Shown: positions 30,307-41,145 of the stretch, piece by piece
Layout of the letters: the number at the start of each line of letters is the position of its first letter
Numbering within the stretch: position 1 is the first letter of the stretch
NCBI GenBank assembly: GCA_947503005.1
Contig: CANNCA010000002.1
Location: forward strand, 682,001 to 746,000
Source of the DNA: an uncultured Flavobacteriaceae bacterium
GTDB lineage: Bacteria; Bacteroidota; Bacteroidia; Flavobacteriales; Flavobacteriaceae
Reading direction: 5' to 3'
DNA: 64,000 nucleotides
Made by a program: the position numbers and the translations under genes
The notes under the pieces: model-generated
What the model was told of the DNA's origin: nothing
What the model saw: only the letters and a program-made list of their open reading frames with translations
Databases searched by the model: none

Positions 30307-30888
30307 TCAATTCATTCTCAAAAGGTAAATCGGAAAACCCAGCTCCTTCTCCTTATTATAAATCTTCAATCCGAATTTCTGATACAATTTGACATGGTTC
30401 TCTGAAGCCGTATCAACGATAACAGGCAATTCATTATTTTTAAAATCCTTGAATACCTGCATGATCAACTTGGCCGCGGTCACAGTACCCTTGTACTCGT
30501 TTTTTACCGCAAATATCATTGGGCGTATATATTTACCGTTCGGATAATTTCGCTGTACTATCTTTTGACGCCTTAAGACCTTACCTAATCTTTCAATTCC
30601 TATACATCCAACAGCTAACCTAAGAGTCGACAGTAGCTTGGCAAAACTAAACTTGTCTTTATGGGCGTATGAAATCAAAAGGCAACTTGCACGATTATCA
30701 GATAGGAATACTTCTCCTGTACGCATGGCTTTATCAAACAAATACTCCATTAAAATATGCATTCGTTGGGTACGCCTTTCATCTTGCTTTACAACGAGAT
30801 TGATGGAATTGTCCTCTGTTAGTGGTTCAAAAGCTTCTACTAAAATAGCTACAACTTCTTTTCTGTCTTCTTTATTTGCGCGTATCAA
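30307..30888 (-). CDS. GNAT-like acetyltransferase embedded in the his operon
   Basis: GNAT-like EAFEP...YKGTVTAAKLIMQVFKDF...VDTASENHVKLYQKFGLKIY. Confidence 0.75.
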   Translation of the reverse strand: MIRANKEDRKEVVAILVEAFEPLTEDNSINLVVKQDERRTQRMHILMEYLFDKAMRTGEVFLSDNRASCLLISYAHKDKFSFAKLLSTLRLAVGCIGIERLGKVLRRQKIVQRNYPNGKYIRPMIFAVKNEYKGTVTAAKLIMQVFKDFKNNELPVIVDTASENHVKLYQKFGLKIYNKEKELGFPIYLLRMN

Positions 30889-30899
30889 TTTGGTCGGAT

Positions 30900-31655
30900 T
30901 TATAGGCGTACGGGAATACCGCTTCCTTTTAACGCTTCTTTTAAATCTTTAATCTTAATCTCTTTAAAGTGAAAAACACTAGCTGCCAAAGCAGCATCTG
31001 CTTTACCATAAACAAAAGTATCAGTAAAATGTTGTATCGTACCCGCACCGCCTGAGGCAATAACGGGAATATTCAGTTCGGTTGATAATTTGGCCAAAGC
31101 CTCATTGGCGAATCCGTTTTTGGTACCATCATGATCCATAGAAGTAAACAAGATTTCACCTGCACCTCTTTCTTCAACTTCCTTGGCCCACGAAAATAAT
31201 TCTTTTTCTGTTGGGACTTTACCACCAACCAAATGTACCATCCATCTACCGTCAATCTGTTTCGCATCAATGGCAACAACAATACACTGCGATCCAAATT
31301 TAGCCGCCAAATCATTGATCAATTGCGGATTTTTAACCGCCGAGGAGTTTATAGAAACCTTATCTGCACCATTTTGCAACAAAACATCCACATCTTCGAC
31401 CGAGGATATGCCACCACCCACTGTAAAGGGTATACTTACCTTTTCCGCTACGCGATAGACCATATCGGCTAATGTTTTTCTTTTTTGTTCAGTAGCTGAA
31501 ATGTCAAGAAAAACTAACTCATCTGCACCCTCGCGACTATATATTTCGGCCAACTCAACTGGGTCGCCCGCGTCCCTCAAATCTACAAAATTGATTCCCT
31601 TTACGGTACGGCCATCTTTAATATCTAAACAAGGGACTATTCTTTTTGCCAGCAC
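30900..31655 (-). CDS. hisF: Imidazole glycerol phosphate synthase, cyclase subunit
   Basis: [23 protein letters not shown]...[11 protein letters not shown]...VIASGGAG. Confidence 0.97.
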   Translation of the reverse strand: MLAKRIVPCLDIKDGRTVKGINFVDLRDAGDPVELAEIYSREGADELVFLDISATEQKRKTLADMVYRVAEKVSIPFTVGGGISSVEDVDVLLQNGADKVSINSSAVKNPQLINDLAAKFGSQCIVVAIDAKQIDGRWMVHLVGGKVPTEKELFSWAKEVEERGAGEILFTSMDHDGTKNGFANEALAKLSTELNIPVIASGGAGTIQHFTDTFVYGKADAALAASVFHFKEIKIKDLKEALKGSGIPVRL

Positions 31656-32173
31656 TATTCTTTATTTTTTGTGTTTAGATTAAGCCCATCATAAAAACCT
31701 AAATCTTTTTTTTTCAATTGTTTTACCCAAAAGGCAATCTGTCCCGTATGGTAAGAATAATGTTCAACCGCATGAATTATCACTCCAATACCGGAAAATG
31801 AGAACCCTTGTACCGAACGAATTTTTAGTAGTTGTTCTTGAGATGCGTCAAAAACAACCCGCTTTGCAGTATCTACAGTGGTTTCTAATTTGGCCAACAA
31901 TGTTGCTTTGTCAAAGCATTCAACCGCAGAAAACTCCTCATCGCGATTTCTGACGTCTTCGGTTTCCCCTAATGACGAAATCACATATTGGGTAATGTTC
32001 CCGCATAAGTGCAAAATTAGATTCGCAATACTATTCAGATTGTCGTTCGGTTTTAACCAAAGTTCATCTTCCGTGATTTCAGCCAAGCTTTTTTCTATCA
32101 TTCGCGTACTTTCGTCGAACCGGTACAACGCGTTTTTTACTAATTCTTCCCTTAATTGCGCTTCTTTGCTCAT
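31655..32173 (-). CDS. DinB superfamily (DUF1572-like) protein inside the his operon
   Basis: [14 protein letters not shown] and [16 protein letters not shown] metal-His pattern; overlaps hisA by 4 nt and hisF by 1 nt. Confidence 0.85.
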   Translation of the reverse strand: MSKEAQLREELVKNALYRFDESTRMIEKSLAEITEDELWLKPNDNLNSIANLILHLCGNITQYVISSLGETEDVRNRDEEFSAVECFDKATLLAKLETTVDTAKRVVFDASQEQLLKIRSVQGFSFSGIGVIIHAVEHYSYHTGQIAFWVKQLKKKDLGFYDGLNLNTKNKE

Positions 32174-33000
32174 TTGTTTAAGATATAGTCTTTCAACTGT
32201 TTTAAACTAATTCGGTTTTCATAAATAGCTTTTCCAATAATCGTTCCTTCGCAGCCTATTTCGGCCAACCTTGGCAACTCATCAAATGATGATATACCGC
32301 CCGAAGCTATTAGTTTTAGGGAATTTTCAATACGGTTCTCGACTCCTTTCGAACTGACAGTAGATAAAATTTTTTTATATAAATCAAACGACGGGCCTTC
32401 CAGCATACCGTCTTTACTGATGTCAGTGCATATCACATATTTGATTCCTTCTTGTTGGTAATTTTGAACAAAGGGAAGCAATTCTTCTTTGGATTCTTCT
32501 TGCCAGCCAGATACCGCCACTTTTTCATCTAGAGCGTCGGCGCCTAATATTATTTTTTCAGCTCCGTGTTTTTGAATCCATCCTAAGAAAGTGTCCCTGT
32601 CTTTAACGGCTATACTCCCGCCAGTAACTTGACTGGCACCACTTTCAAAAGCTATGCGTAAGTCATCATCGGTTTTTAGTCCACCACCAAAATCAATTTT
32701 CAATTTGGTTTGTGACGCTATTTGTTCCAATACTTTGTGGTTCACGATATGCTTCGATTTCGCTCCGTCTAAATCGACCAAATGGAGGTACTCGATTCCG
32801 TGAGCCTCGAATTCTTTAGCCACTTCCAAAGGATGCTCATTATAGATTTTTTTGGAATCATAGTCTCCTTTAGAGAGTCGGACACATTTGCCCTCAATGA
32901 TATCTATTGCAGGTATAATTCGCATTCTTATTCTAGTTTTTTCCTGTCCATTGTCATTAAAAATGTTAAGTTTCCAACCTTTGTAAACCCTTAATTTCAA
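32170..33000 (-). CDS. hisA: Phosphoribosylformimino-5-aminoimidazole carboxamide ribotide isomerase; true start likely about 32925
   Basis: [22 protein letters not shown]. Confidence 0.95.
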   Translation of the reverse strand: MKLRVYKGWKLNIFNDNGQEKTRIRMRIIPAIDIIEGKCVRLSKGDYDSKKIYNEHPLEVAKEFEAHGIEYLHLVDLDGAKSKHIVNHKVLEQIASQTKLKIDFGGGLKTDDDLRIAFESGASQVTGGSIAVKDRDTFLGWIQKHGAEKIILGADALDEKVAVSGWQEESKEELLPFVQNYQQEGIKYVICTDISKDGMLEGPSFDLYKKILSTVSSKGVENRIENSLKLIASGGISSFDELPRLAEIGCEGTIIGKAIYENRISLKQLKDYILNK

Positions 33001-33040
33001 TAATGCTGTATTTCAATCGAAATATGAAATTGAGTTAACG

Positions 33041-33622
33041 TTATATTTCTAAAAAATTCTTTAATATTCTCTCACCGACATCACTACTTTTTTCGGGATG
33101 AAATTGAGTTCCATAAAAATTGTCTTTCCGCAAAGCGGAGCTATATTTCAAATCGTATTCCGATTCAGCAATAGTTTCGTTACACAATGGCGCATAATAA
33201 CTATGGACTAAATAAATATGTTCTTTTTCCCGTATACCCTCAAACAATTTCGTTTTCAAATTGCTAATTTGATTCCATCCAATTTGTGGGACTTTAACTT
33301 TATTCGAAAATCTGATTACATCTACATCGAATATCCCCAATCCCTTTGTGTTACCTTCTTCAGAAGAGTTACACATCAGTTGCATGCCCAAACAAATGCC
33401 TAAAACAGGTTGTTTCAACTCGGGAATAACTTTATCCAAACCGCTTGCTCGAAGTTTGTGCATGGCACTGCTGGCTTCTCCAACACCAGGGAAAATAACT
33501 TTATCAGCATTTTGAATCTCCTTGACGTTGTTGCTCAAAATAGCACTATGGCCTAAACGTTGAATTGCGAACTTGATGCTTTGGATGTTTCCCGCTCCGT
33601 AATTGATGATAACAATTTTCAT
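33041..33622 (-). CDS. hisH: Imidazole glycerol phosphate synthase, glutaminase subunit
   Basis: [11 protein letters not shown]...GICLGMQLM...GTQFHPEKS. Confidence 0.96.
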   Translation of the reverse strand: MKIVIINYGAGNIQSIKFAIQRLGHSAILSNNVKEIQNADKVIFPGVGEASSAMHKLRASGLDKVIPELKQPVLGICLGMQLMCNSSEEGNTKGLGIFDVDVIRFSNKVKVPQIGWNQISNLKTKLFEGIREKEHIYLVHSYYAPLCNETIAESEYDLKYSSALRKDNFYGTQFHPEKSSDVGERILKNFLEI

Positions 33623-34761
33623 AAAACTCCCTTTGTTGAGGGTAAAACCATCTTCTCTACATCCCTTTTTACAGCCATTTTTATCGATTTTGCAAAAGCC
33701 TTAAAAATAGCCTCTATCTTATGATGCTCATTGTTACCCTCGGCTTTTATATTCAAGTTAGCTTTTGCACCATCGGTAAATGACTTGAAGAAATGGTGGA
33801 ACATTTCCGTTGGCATATCACCCACTTTCTCCCTTCTGAAATCTGCATCCCAGACCAGCCAATTCCGTCCGCCAAAATCAATCGCAACTTGCGCTAAGCA
33901 ATCATCCATGGGCAAACAAAAGCCGTATCGCTCAATACCTAGCTTATTTCCCATGGCATTATGAAAAACTGCTCCCAAAGCAATTGCAGTATCTTCTATG
34001 GTGTGATGTTCATCAACTTCTAAATCTCCATCTACTTTAATATCTAAATCCATTTGACCGTGACGTGCTAATTGATCTAACATGTGGTCAAAAAAAGCGA
34101 GTCCGGTCTTGATATTGCTTTTGCCTGTACCATCGAGATTTAACTGAATTTTTATATTGGTTTCGTTCGTTTTTCTATGGGTTTCAGCTGTTCTATTCTT
34201 CAGCTTCAAGAATTCATAAATTTTTTCCCAATCATTGTTTTCCAAAGCTATTACCGAATCCAATTCTTCTCGTTTTACCGTAATTTCGCCTGTTCCTAGA
34301 TTAGTATTGTCATTGATAAAAATTCCGTTAGCCCCTAAGTTTTTCGCCAATTCCATATCGGTTAGGCGATCTCCGATGACAAATGAATTTTCCAAGTCAT
34401 ATTCTTCTGAAAAATACTCTGTCAATAAACCTGTGCCCGGTTTTCGTGTATCGGCATTTTCATCGGGGAAAGTTCGATCTAAGAATATTTTATCGAATAC
34501 AACTCCTTCGTTTTCAAAGGATTTCAAAATAAAATTGTGTACCGGCCAAAAGGTTTCCTCTGGAAAAATATCCGTTCCCAGTCCATCTTGATTGGTAATC
34601 ATCACCAACTTGTAGTCTAGCTCTTTTGCAATCTTTCCTAGAAAAGTAAATGCTTTCGGATAGAATATCATTTTTTCAAACGCATCGATTTGTTCATCGA
34701 CGGTTTCTTTTATGATGGTGCCATCACGATCTATAAATAGCACTTTCTGTTTACTCATCAT
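33619..34761 (-). CDS. hisB: Bifunctional histidinol-phosphatase / imidazoleglycerol-phosphate dehydratase
   Basis: [13 protein letters not shown] plus [19 protein letters not shown]...[11 protein letters not shown]. Confidence 0.96.
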   Translation of the reverse strand: MMSKQKVLFIDRDGTIIKETVDEQIDAFEKMIFYPKAFTFLGKIAKELDYKLVMITNQDGLGTDIFPEETFWPVHNFILKSFENEGVVFDKIFLDRTFPDENADTRKPGTGLLTEYFSEEYDLENSFVIGDRLTDMELAKNLGANGIFINDNTNLGTGEITVKREELDSVIALENNDWEKIYEFLKLKNRTAETHRKTNETNIKIQLNLDGTGKSNIKTGLAFFDHMLDQLARHGQMDLDIKVDGDLEVDEHHTIEDTAIALGAVFHNAMGNKLGIERYGFCLPMDDCLAQVAIDFGGRNWLVWDADFRREKVGDMPTEMFHHFFKSFTDGAKANLNIKAEGNNEHHKIEAIFKAFAKSIKMAVKRDVEKMVLPSTKGVL

Positions 34762-35800
34762 TACAATCTTTTAATACTTCAATCAATTTTTTATTCTCCT
34801 CAGGGGTTCCCACCGTAAATCGCAAAGTGTTTTCACATAAAGGCTGTGTACTTCTGTTACGGATGACAATACCCCTATTTAGCAGTTGATTATAACGCTT
34901 ATCGGCATCATCCACCCATGCCAAAACAAAATTAGCATCCGTGGGATAAACTTTCTTTACAAAAGAAACTTCTCGTAAGGCTTGAATAAGCGTATTTCTT
35001 TCGGCTAATATGTTAGTAACCTCTTGAGTCACAGTGGTGGTGGCCGAAAGCCGCTCCAAAGCTTTTAGTTGAGTAAGTCCATTTACGTTATAGGGAGGTT
35101 TTATTTTATTCAAAACAGCAATGATTTCTTTGGATGCAATACAGATTCCCAGACGAATTCCCGCCATTCCATAGGCTTTAGACAAGGTTTGAGTAACAAT
35201 CAAATTTGGAAAATCGCGTAATCGAGAAACCCAACTTTCTTTTGCTGCAAAATCGATATATGCCTCATCGATTACCACCAACCCATTGAAACTATTCAGT
35301 ATTTGAACAATCTTTGTTTCGGAAAAACTATTACCTGTTGGATTATTGGGCGAGCAAATGAAAATTATTTTCGTACCGCCGTTTACTTTTTCAAGTATTT
35401 TCGCTGTATCCGGTTGAAAATCTTTAGTCAACAAAACTTCTTGATTTTCAATGGCATTGATTCCCGCCAGCACTTTATACATTCCATATGTTGGTGGCAG
35501 CGTAATTATGCTATCCTCTTTCGGTTCGCAAAAAGCTCGAAATAACAAATCCAACACTTCATCACTACCGTTACCTACTAAGATGTTTTCGACTTCAACC
35601 CCCTTCTGTTCCGCCAAAACAGTTTTAAGACTTCGTTGCTGCGGGTCAGGATAGCGATTTACCCCATTCTCAAATGGATTCTCATTAGCATCTAAGAAAA
35701 CCATTTCAGAACCATCGGAAACATATTCATCACGTGCTGAGGAGTAAGGCTTTAGGCCTTTTACGTTTTCTCTTATTATGTTTTCTAAACTAAAACTCAT
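34751..35800 (-). CDS. hisC: Histidinol-phosphate aminotransferase
   Basis: LDANENPF...SPNNPTGN...[14 protein letters not shown]. Confidence 0.96.
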   Translation of the reverse strand: MSFSLENIIRENVKGLKPYSSARDEYVSDGSEMVFLDANENPFENGVNRYPDPQQRSLKTVLAEQKGVEVENILVGNGSDEVLDLLFRAFCEPKEDSIITLPPTYGMYKVLAGINAIENQEVLLTKDFQPDTAKILEKVNGGTKIIFICSPNNPTGNSFSETKIVQILNSFNGLVVIDEAYIDFAAKESWVSRLRDFPNLIVTQTLSKAYGMAGIRLGICIASKEIIAVLNKIKPPYNVNGLTQLKALERLSATTTVTQEVTNILAERNTLIQALREVSFVKKVYPTDANFVLAWVDDADKRYNQLLNRGIVIRNRSTQPLCENTLRFTVGTPEENKKLIEVLKDCNDE

Positions 35801-37080
35801 TTCAAACTATTCAATCTCAAGGTCACCGCATTTTTATGCGCTTGCAAACCTTCGGCTTCAGCCATGACTTCTATGGCTCCTCCTATTTTTTGAATCCCTT
35901 CTTTTGAAATCTTCTGGAAGGTCATACTCTTCATAAAGCTATCTAGATTTACACCACTGTACTGTTTTGCGTAACCGTTCGTTGGCAATGTATGATTGGT
36001 GCCAGAAGCATAATCACCAGCGCTTTCAGGAGTATAGTTTCCAATAAAGACTGAACCAGCATTCATAATGTTTTCTACATAAAAATCTTCATTATCTGCG
36101 CAAATGATATAGTGCTCGGGCCCGTATTCGTTTATCAATTCTACTGCAGTGTTATCATCTTCAACATAGATTAATTTACTATTTTCTATGGCTTTTTGTG
36201 CGATTTCCTTACGGGGCAAGGCACCGATTTGTTTTTCAACTTCAATTTCCACCGCATCAATCATATCCCTGGACGTGGAAACTAAAATAACCTGACTATC
36301 AACACCATGCTCCGCTTGACTTAACAAATCTGAAGCGACAAAAGAAGCATTCGCTGACTCATCTGCGACAACCAATAATTCACTTGGACCAGCTGGCATG
36401 TCTATCGCTATACCATATTTTGTTGCAATCTGTTTGGCAACGGTAACAAATTGATTACCAGGACCAAATATTTTATAGACTTGTGGAATTGTTTCCGTTC
36501 CGAAAGTCATTCCCGCTATGGCTTGAATACCCCCTACCTTAAAAATCTGGGTTACCCCACATAAGGCGGCCGTATATAAAATTGCAGGATTGATATTTCC
36601 TTCTAAATTGGGTGGTGTACATAGAACTATCTCTTTACAGCCCGCTAGATTTGCTGGTACTGCTAACATGAGAATGGTTGAAAATAAAGGTGCGGTTCCG
36701 CCCGGGATATACAATCCTACTTTTTGAATCGCACGTTTTTCTTGCCAACAACACACTCCACTACTAGTCTCAACTTCAATACGTTCCGTTTTTTGAGCCT
36801 CATGAAAGGCCTCTATATTTGATTTTGCAAGTTGAATTGCTTTTTTTAACTCGGTTGATACTACTGACTCTGCTTCTTCAATTTCCTTTTGGGAAACCTT
36901 GAAATCATTTATTATAACATTGTCGAATTTTTCAGTATATTTTTTTAAAACTGAATTGCCATCTTGCTCAACCTCTAAAAAGATTTTAGTAACTGTTTCC
37001 TCGATATCGGCAACGGTTTGAGTCGGCCGTTTTAAAACAACTTTCCATTCTTCTTTATTTGGATTGTAGATTTTATTCAT
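35797..37080 (-). CDS. hisD: Histidinol dehydrogenase
   Basis: VGLYIPGGTAPLFSTILMLAVPA...DMPAGPSELLV...GPEHY. Confidence 0.97.
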   Translation of the reverse strand: MNKIYNPNKEEWKVVLKRPTQTVADIEETVTKIFLEVEQDGNSVLKKYTEKFDNVIINDFKVSQKEIEEAESVVSTELKKAIQLAKSNIEAFHEAQKTERIEVETSSGVCCWQEKRAIQKVGLYIPGGTAPLFSTILMLAVPANLAGCKEIVLCTPPNLEGNINPAILYTAALCGVTQIFKVGGIQAIAGMTFGTETIPQVYKIFGPGNQFVTVAKQIATKYGIAIDMPAGPSELLVVADESANASFVASDLLSQAEHGVDSQVILVSTSRDMIDAVEIEVEKQIGALPRKEIAQKAIENSKLIYVEDDNTAVELINEYGPEHYIICADNEDFYVENIMNAGSVFIGNYTPESAGDYASGTNHTLPTNGYAKQYSGVNLDSFMKSMTFQKISKEGIQKIGGAIEVMAEAEGLQAHKNAVTLRLNSLK

Positions 37081-37940
37081 TACAATACCATTTTTTCAAT
37101 TGGACAAACCAGAATTCCTTCGGCACCTGCTTGTTTCAACTCATCAATGACTTCCCAGAACCTGTCTTTATTAATTACCGTATGAACTGAACTCCACCCC
37201 TCTTCCGCCAACGGTAAAACCGTGGGACTGCGCATACCTGGCAATAACCTAAGAATAGCATCCAACCTATCATTCGGAGCGTTCATTAACACATATTTTG
37301 ATTGACGGGCCTTTAAAACGGATTTAATCCGGAACTGCATCTTTTTTAAAATCTCTTTCCTGTCTTCTGAAATCATGGGAGAAACCGCCAAGACGGCTTC
37401 ACTCTTCAACATAACCTCTACCTCTTTTAAATTATTTTTGAAAAGCGTGCTACCACTTGAAACAATATCGCAAATGGCATCTGCCAGACCTATATTCGGA
37501 GCAATCTCTACTGAACCGTTGATAATGTGCAAGTCTGCCTTCACTCCCTTTCTCTCTAAATAATTGCGCACTGTATTCGGGTAGCTTGTTGCAATTCTCT
37601 TACCCTCAAAGTCTTTTACCGAATCGTATTTCACCGATTTAGGAACGGCCAAGGAAACTTTGCATTTCGAAAAACCAAGTTTTTCCACAAATTGGATATC
37701 AACACCTTTCTCAATCAAAACATTTTCTCCAATAATCGCAATATCCACTACTCCATCTTTTAAATATTGTGGGATATCACCATTTCGCAAGTAAAACACT
37801 TCCAACGGAAAATTATGGGACAAAGCCTTTAGCTGATCCTTGCCGTTGTCAATAGAAATTCCACAGTCCTTAAGAATCTTCAAGGAATCCTCGTTCAACC
37901 TCCCCGATTTCTGAATAGCAATTCTAATGTTCATACACAA
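37080..37940 (-). CDS. hisG: ATP phosphoribosyltransferase (long form)
   Basis: IRIAIQKSGRLNEDSL...DVAIIGENVL...RIATSYPNTVRNYL. Confidence 0.96.
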   Translation of the reverse strand: MCMNIRIAIQKSGRLNEDSLKILKDCGISIDNGKDQLKALSHNFPLEVFYLRNGDIPQYLKDGVVDIAIIGENVLIEKGVDIQFVEKLGFSKCKVSLAVPKSVKYDSVKDFEGKRIATSYPNTVRNYLERKGVKADLHIINGSVEIAPNIGLADAICDIVSSGSTLFKNNLKEVEVMLKSEAVLAVSPMISEDRKEILKKMQFRIKSVLKARQSKYVLMNAPNDRLDAILRLLPGMRSPTVLPLAEEGWSSVHTVINKDRFWEVIDELKQAGAEGILVCPIEKMVL

Positions 37941-37951
37941 TTATTTTCTTT

Positions 37952-37984
37952 TCATTCCCGCGAAGGCGGGAATCGTTTCAATCT
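37952..37984 (+). repeat. REP-like palindromic element, copy 1
   Basis: TCATTCCCGCGAAGGCGGGAATCGTTTCAATCT; perfect 8-bp stem ATTCCCGC-GAAG-GCGGGAAT. Confidence 0.7.
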
Positions 37985-38030
37985 AAAACTAAATTCCAAT
38001 TTCTATAGAATAACAAACCTAATTATGGTC

Positions 38031-38062
38031 TTCAACAGATTCCGGCCTTCGCCTGAATGACA
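38031..38062 (-). repeat. REP-like palindromic element, copy 2, inverted relative to copy 1
   Basis: Minus strand TGTCATTCAGGCGAAGGCCGGAATCTGTTGAA, aligned with copy 1 core TCATTCCCGCGAAGGCGGGAATCGTTTCAA. Confidence 0.65.
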
Positions 38063-38077
38063 CTACAAGTACCCTAA

Positions 38078-38110
38078 TTAAAAAACCCGTTTGATTGCTC
38101 AAACGGGTTT
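38078..38110 (-). terminator. Attenuator terminator of the his operon leader
   Basis: Perfect 12-bp stem AAACCCGTTTGA-GCAA-TCAAACGGGTTT followed by U-run on the minus strand, between the leader peptide and hisG. Confidence 0.85.
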
Positions 38111-38139
38111 CAAATATGCTGTAATACTACAATACACCT

Positions 38140-38193
38140 TTACCTCGCTTGACAGCCAGTTGATAGATGATGGTGTGTATTCTTATTTTTCAT
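38140..38193 (-). CDS. His operon leader peptide MKNKNTHHHLSTGCQAR
   Basis: 18-codon ORF (with stop) with a His-His-His run immediately upstream of the terminator; below the size cut-off of the ORF track. Confidence 0.8.
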   Translation of the reverse strand: MKNKNTHHHLSTGCQAR

Positions 38194-38285
38194 TACCCTG
38201 TAAAAGTAAACCGTATTTTTGATTTAACAAAAGAAAAGTTAGAAATCAAACAAAAAGCTTTCAGCTTCACTTCTCTTTAAACATT

Positions 38286-39101
38286 TTAATTGTTGCCCAA
38301 AATCAATGGAAGGCCTGAATCACCGCTACCAACGATAACCACTTTTGCATTAGGCGATTTTGACAATTCTAAAGTAGCATCTATTCCCTTATCCTGTAGA
38401 ATTTTATCAGTTAGTGACGCACTTAATATCTTATTCGCATCTGCTTTACCTTGTGCCTCAATCGTTACTTTTTCGGCCTCTTTCTGTGCAGTAACCAATC
38501 GAAACTCATATTCTAATGATTCTTGTTCTTGCTTTAATTTACGCTCAATGGCCTCCTTTATAGTGGCTGGTAACGTGACATCGCGAACCAAAACCTCATT
38601 CAACTGGATATATTGACCGTCAACAATTTTTTTTGTTTCTTCAAATATTTCGGCTTGTATGGCGTCTCTTTTGCTTGAATATAATTGCTCAGGGGTATAT
38701 CGACCAACAACACTTCGAGCGGCAGAACGGATAGTGGGCAATAATACTCGTTGAATATATTCTGTACCTTTTTCTTGATGCAGTTTACCTAAAAATTGAC
38801 GTTTTGGTTCAAACCATGCCGAAGCATCCAATTTAATTTCCAATCCGTTCGACGATAATACCTGCATTTTTTCAAAAACCTCTTGCTGACGCACCTCATA
38901 AATAAAGACTTTGTTCCAAGGTGCCACAATATGAAAGCCTTCTCCCATAGCGGGTTTATCGGTAACAACACCGCCTCCGAAAGTCTTATAGAGTACTCCA
39001 GCTTCTCCAGACCCGATAGTAACTGCGGATTTTGAAATTAAAATAACCAATGCGATTAAAATGAAAATTGCCGGTAAGGCAATCTTAGGTAACTTTTCCA
39101 T
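38286..39101 (-). CDS. Prohibitin/SPFH-domain membrane protein
   Basis: N-terminal TM, GEAGVLYKTFGGGV, YTPEQLYSSKRDAIQAEIFEETKKIVDGQYIQLNEVLVRDVTLP. Confidence 0.9.
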   Translation of the reverse strand: MEKLPKIALPAIFILIALVILISKSAVTIGSGEAGVLYKTFGGGVVTDKPAMGEGFHIVAPWNKVFIYEVRQQEVFEKMQVLSSNGLEIKLDASAWFEPKRQFLGKLHQEKGTEYIQRVLLPTIRSAARSVVGRYTPEQLYSSKRDAIQAEIFEETKKIVDGQYIQLNEVLVRDVTLPATIKEAIERKLKQEQESLEYEFRLVTAQKEAEKVTIEAQGKADANKILSASLTDKILQDKGIDATLELSKSPNAKVVIVGSGDSGLPLILGNN

Positions 39102-39114
39102 AATGTTCTGTTTT

Positions 39115-41145
39115 TTAAATTAGTCCGTTATATTTTCTGATAAACCACTCTAATGCGAGTGATGCGGCGATAAGTGCCATTAATGTTCTAAAGTCTATCA
39201 AAGATACGACATTTTTAGTGCCTTTTTGGGTAGGCGTATAGCGATTAGAACCACTTAACTCGAGCAGTAAAGAATCTATTTTAGAGGGAAAATATAATGT
39301 ACCATCAGTTTCATTAGCCAACCGCTCTAGCTTTTTATAATCAGCGGATAAAAATTGTTGTTCCACATCAAAATCCAAGATTGTAAAACTTCCCGATTTT
39401 GAACGGTTTTCCTCGGCTACGCTTACTTTAAAGTTGTAGTCTCCAGCTGGTATTCCTAATAAATCAGCTTCATAAAAATCATTCTTTAGCAACATAGGTA
39501 TTACTTTGGAAAACCCACTTTCTACACCCATAATCTGTAACGAAATATCCGCATTGGAATCAAAAACAAAGGCTTCGTCGAAATAGGTCGCTGTAATCTT
39601 TGAATCACCACTTCCATTATAGATGCGTTGGTAATCAATATTCAATCGGTTTTTAGTAGCATTGTTCGATAAATACAAAATAAGTCTGCTGATGAATTGG
39701 TCAAAATTTTCGAAATTCTGATTATTTCTAAAACTTTGCATCCGCCATTTCCAAATGTTCTCACCTAGCAATAACAGCTTCTTGCCAACAGGCTCTTCTT
39801 TTGCCAATATCAATGGGGTTCTCAAATCTCTTCCCCTAATCATCATCGTCGCTAGCACATCACTGTCACCGCTAACTTCTACTGTGCCTGCATCACTTTC
39901 CAAAGGAGGGAAATCATCCATTGAAACATCGGAAATATCAAATTTGGAAAAAGATGGATTCAAAACCGGAATAACCTCTTGATTAGGATAACCATCTTCG
40001 ATACGAATCTCCGATTGAACTGAATTTAAAAAGGTCCAATCGGTTTTATTTCCACCAATAATGAAGCTACTTGCCTTTTTTTGTTTGATGTAATCGAATA
40101 CAGGCTTGAACGTACGGGTAGGCTGGTACAATATAAAAACATCTATTTCTTCTAAATCCGAAGACTTGGCCGTTGGTTTCTTAAGTGTTACAGAACGCTG
40201 TTCATTGCTTTCTATCGACTTCGTCAACGCTCCAATATCAGGGTGGAGAATATTCGATACGATTGCAACATTGGTTTTTTCATCAATTACCTCAATCGCG
40301 ACTCGCTTTTGATTATTTACGGTATTACGCTCATTTTCCAAAGCTTGCAAACTCACTGAAACAGATTTGATTCCTACACTGTTGGCATCAAGTAGTGTAT
40401 TGACGACCTTTGTACTGTTTCTGTTCGAAAATTGAAGCGTTTCTCGATATGCAGTTTTTCCATTTACGGTAATACTCAAAATCGTAGAAACCGATGCTCC
40501 GCCTTCATAAGTTGTATAAACCTCAACTGGATATTTATTCTTTAAAAAAGCATACTTATTGACATTGATCTGATCAATTCGTAAATCTTCATATTTCGTG
40601 GTATCACCAATAACAATGGGATAAATTGGGAAGCTTAAGGTGTTTCCTTGATATCCATAGTCCGAGCCAATCGTCTGGTTGCCGTCTGTTAACAATACAA
40701 CAGCGGTATTGGTATTATTGTAGATGTCTTTAATGGAAGAAAGCGCTTTGGAAATATCGGTATTTCTATCTTGAAAGGATAAACTATCATTTAGTTCTTG
40801 CAGTTCCTTCCCAAATTGATAGCTTTTGACGTTAAACCTATTCGAAATTTCCTGATTATTGCTCAATCTATCCAAAATACTGTTAACCGGACTAACGCCA
40901 CTTGCCATAGAAGTCGAATTATCAGCTAGTACTACGAGATTTGTTTTTTCCAAGGTATACTCGTTCTTGGAGAATTTTGGATTGATGAGCAAAACAAAAA
41001 GTGCGAACAAAGCCAAAAAGCGGAGAAAAGTAAGCATAATGGGAAGCTTACTTTTTCGTTTGGTTTTAAAAAAGTACTGAAAAAGAGCTAACGCCAAAGC
41101 CAGAAGGGCCGCTGCTAATATTAGTAGAAGGGTTGTCGTCTGCAT
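39115..41145 (-). CDS. Membrane protein with VWA domain
   Basis: Two N-terminal TMs, LVVLADNSTSMA, TAVVLLTDGNQTIGSDYG, C-terminal TM. Confidence 0.8.
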   Translation of the reverse strand: MQTTTLLLILAAALLALALALFQYFFKTKRKSKLPIMLTFLRFLALFALFVLLINPKFSKNEYTLEKTNLVVLADNSTSMASGVSPVNSILDRLSNNQEISNRFNVKSYQFGKELQELNDSLSFQDRNTDISKALSSIKDIYNNTNTAVVLLTDGNQTIGSDYGYQGNTLSFPIYPIVIGDTTKYEDLRIDQINVNKYAFLKNKYPVEVYTTYEGGASVSTILSITVNGKTAYRETLQFSNRNSTKVVNTLLDANSVGIKSVSVSLQALENERNTVNNQKRVAIEVIDEKTNVAIVSNILHPDIGALTKSIESNEQRSVTLKKPTAKSSDLEEIDVFILYQPTRTFKPVFDYIKQKKASSFIIGGNKTDWTFLNSVQSEIRIEDGYPNQEVIPVLNPSFSKFDISDVSMDDFPPLESDAGTVEVSGDSDVLATMMIRGRDLRTPLILAKEEPVGKKLLLLGENIWKWRMQSFRNNQNFENFDQFISRLILYLSNNATKNRLNIDYQRIYNGSGDSKITATYFDEAFVFDSNADISLQIMGVESGFSKVIPMLLKNDFYEADLLGIPAGDYNFKVSVAEENRSKSGSFTILDFDVEQQFLSADYKKLERLANETDGTLYFPSKIDSLLLELSGSNRYTPTQKGTKNVVSLIDFRTLMALIAASLALEWFIRKYNGLI

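Noticed and set aside
33619-34761. HisB phosphatase-dehydratase fusion, HisIE fusion and LpxC-FabZ fusion as novel
   Set aside because: All three fusions are well-known arrangements in Bacteroidota or other bacteria.
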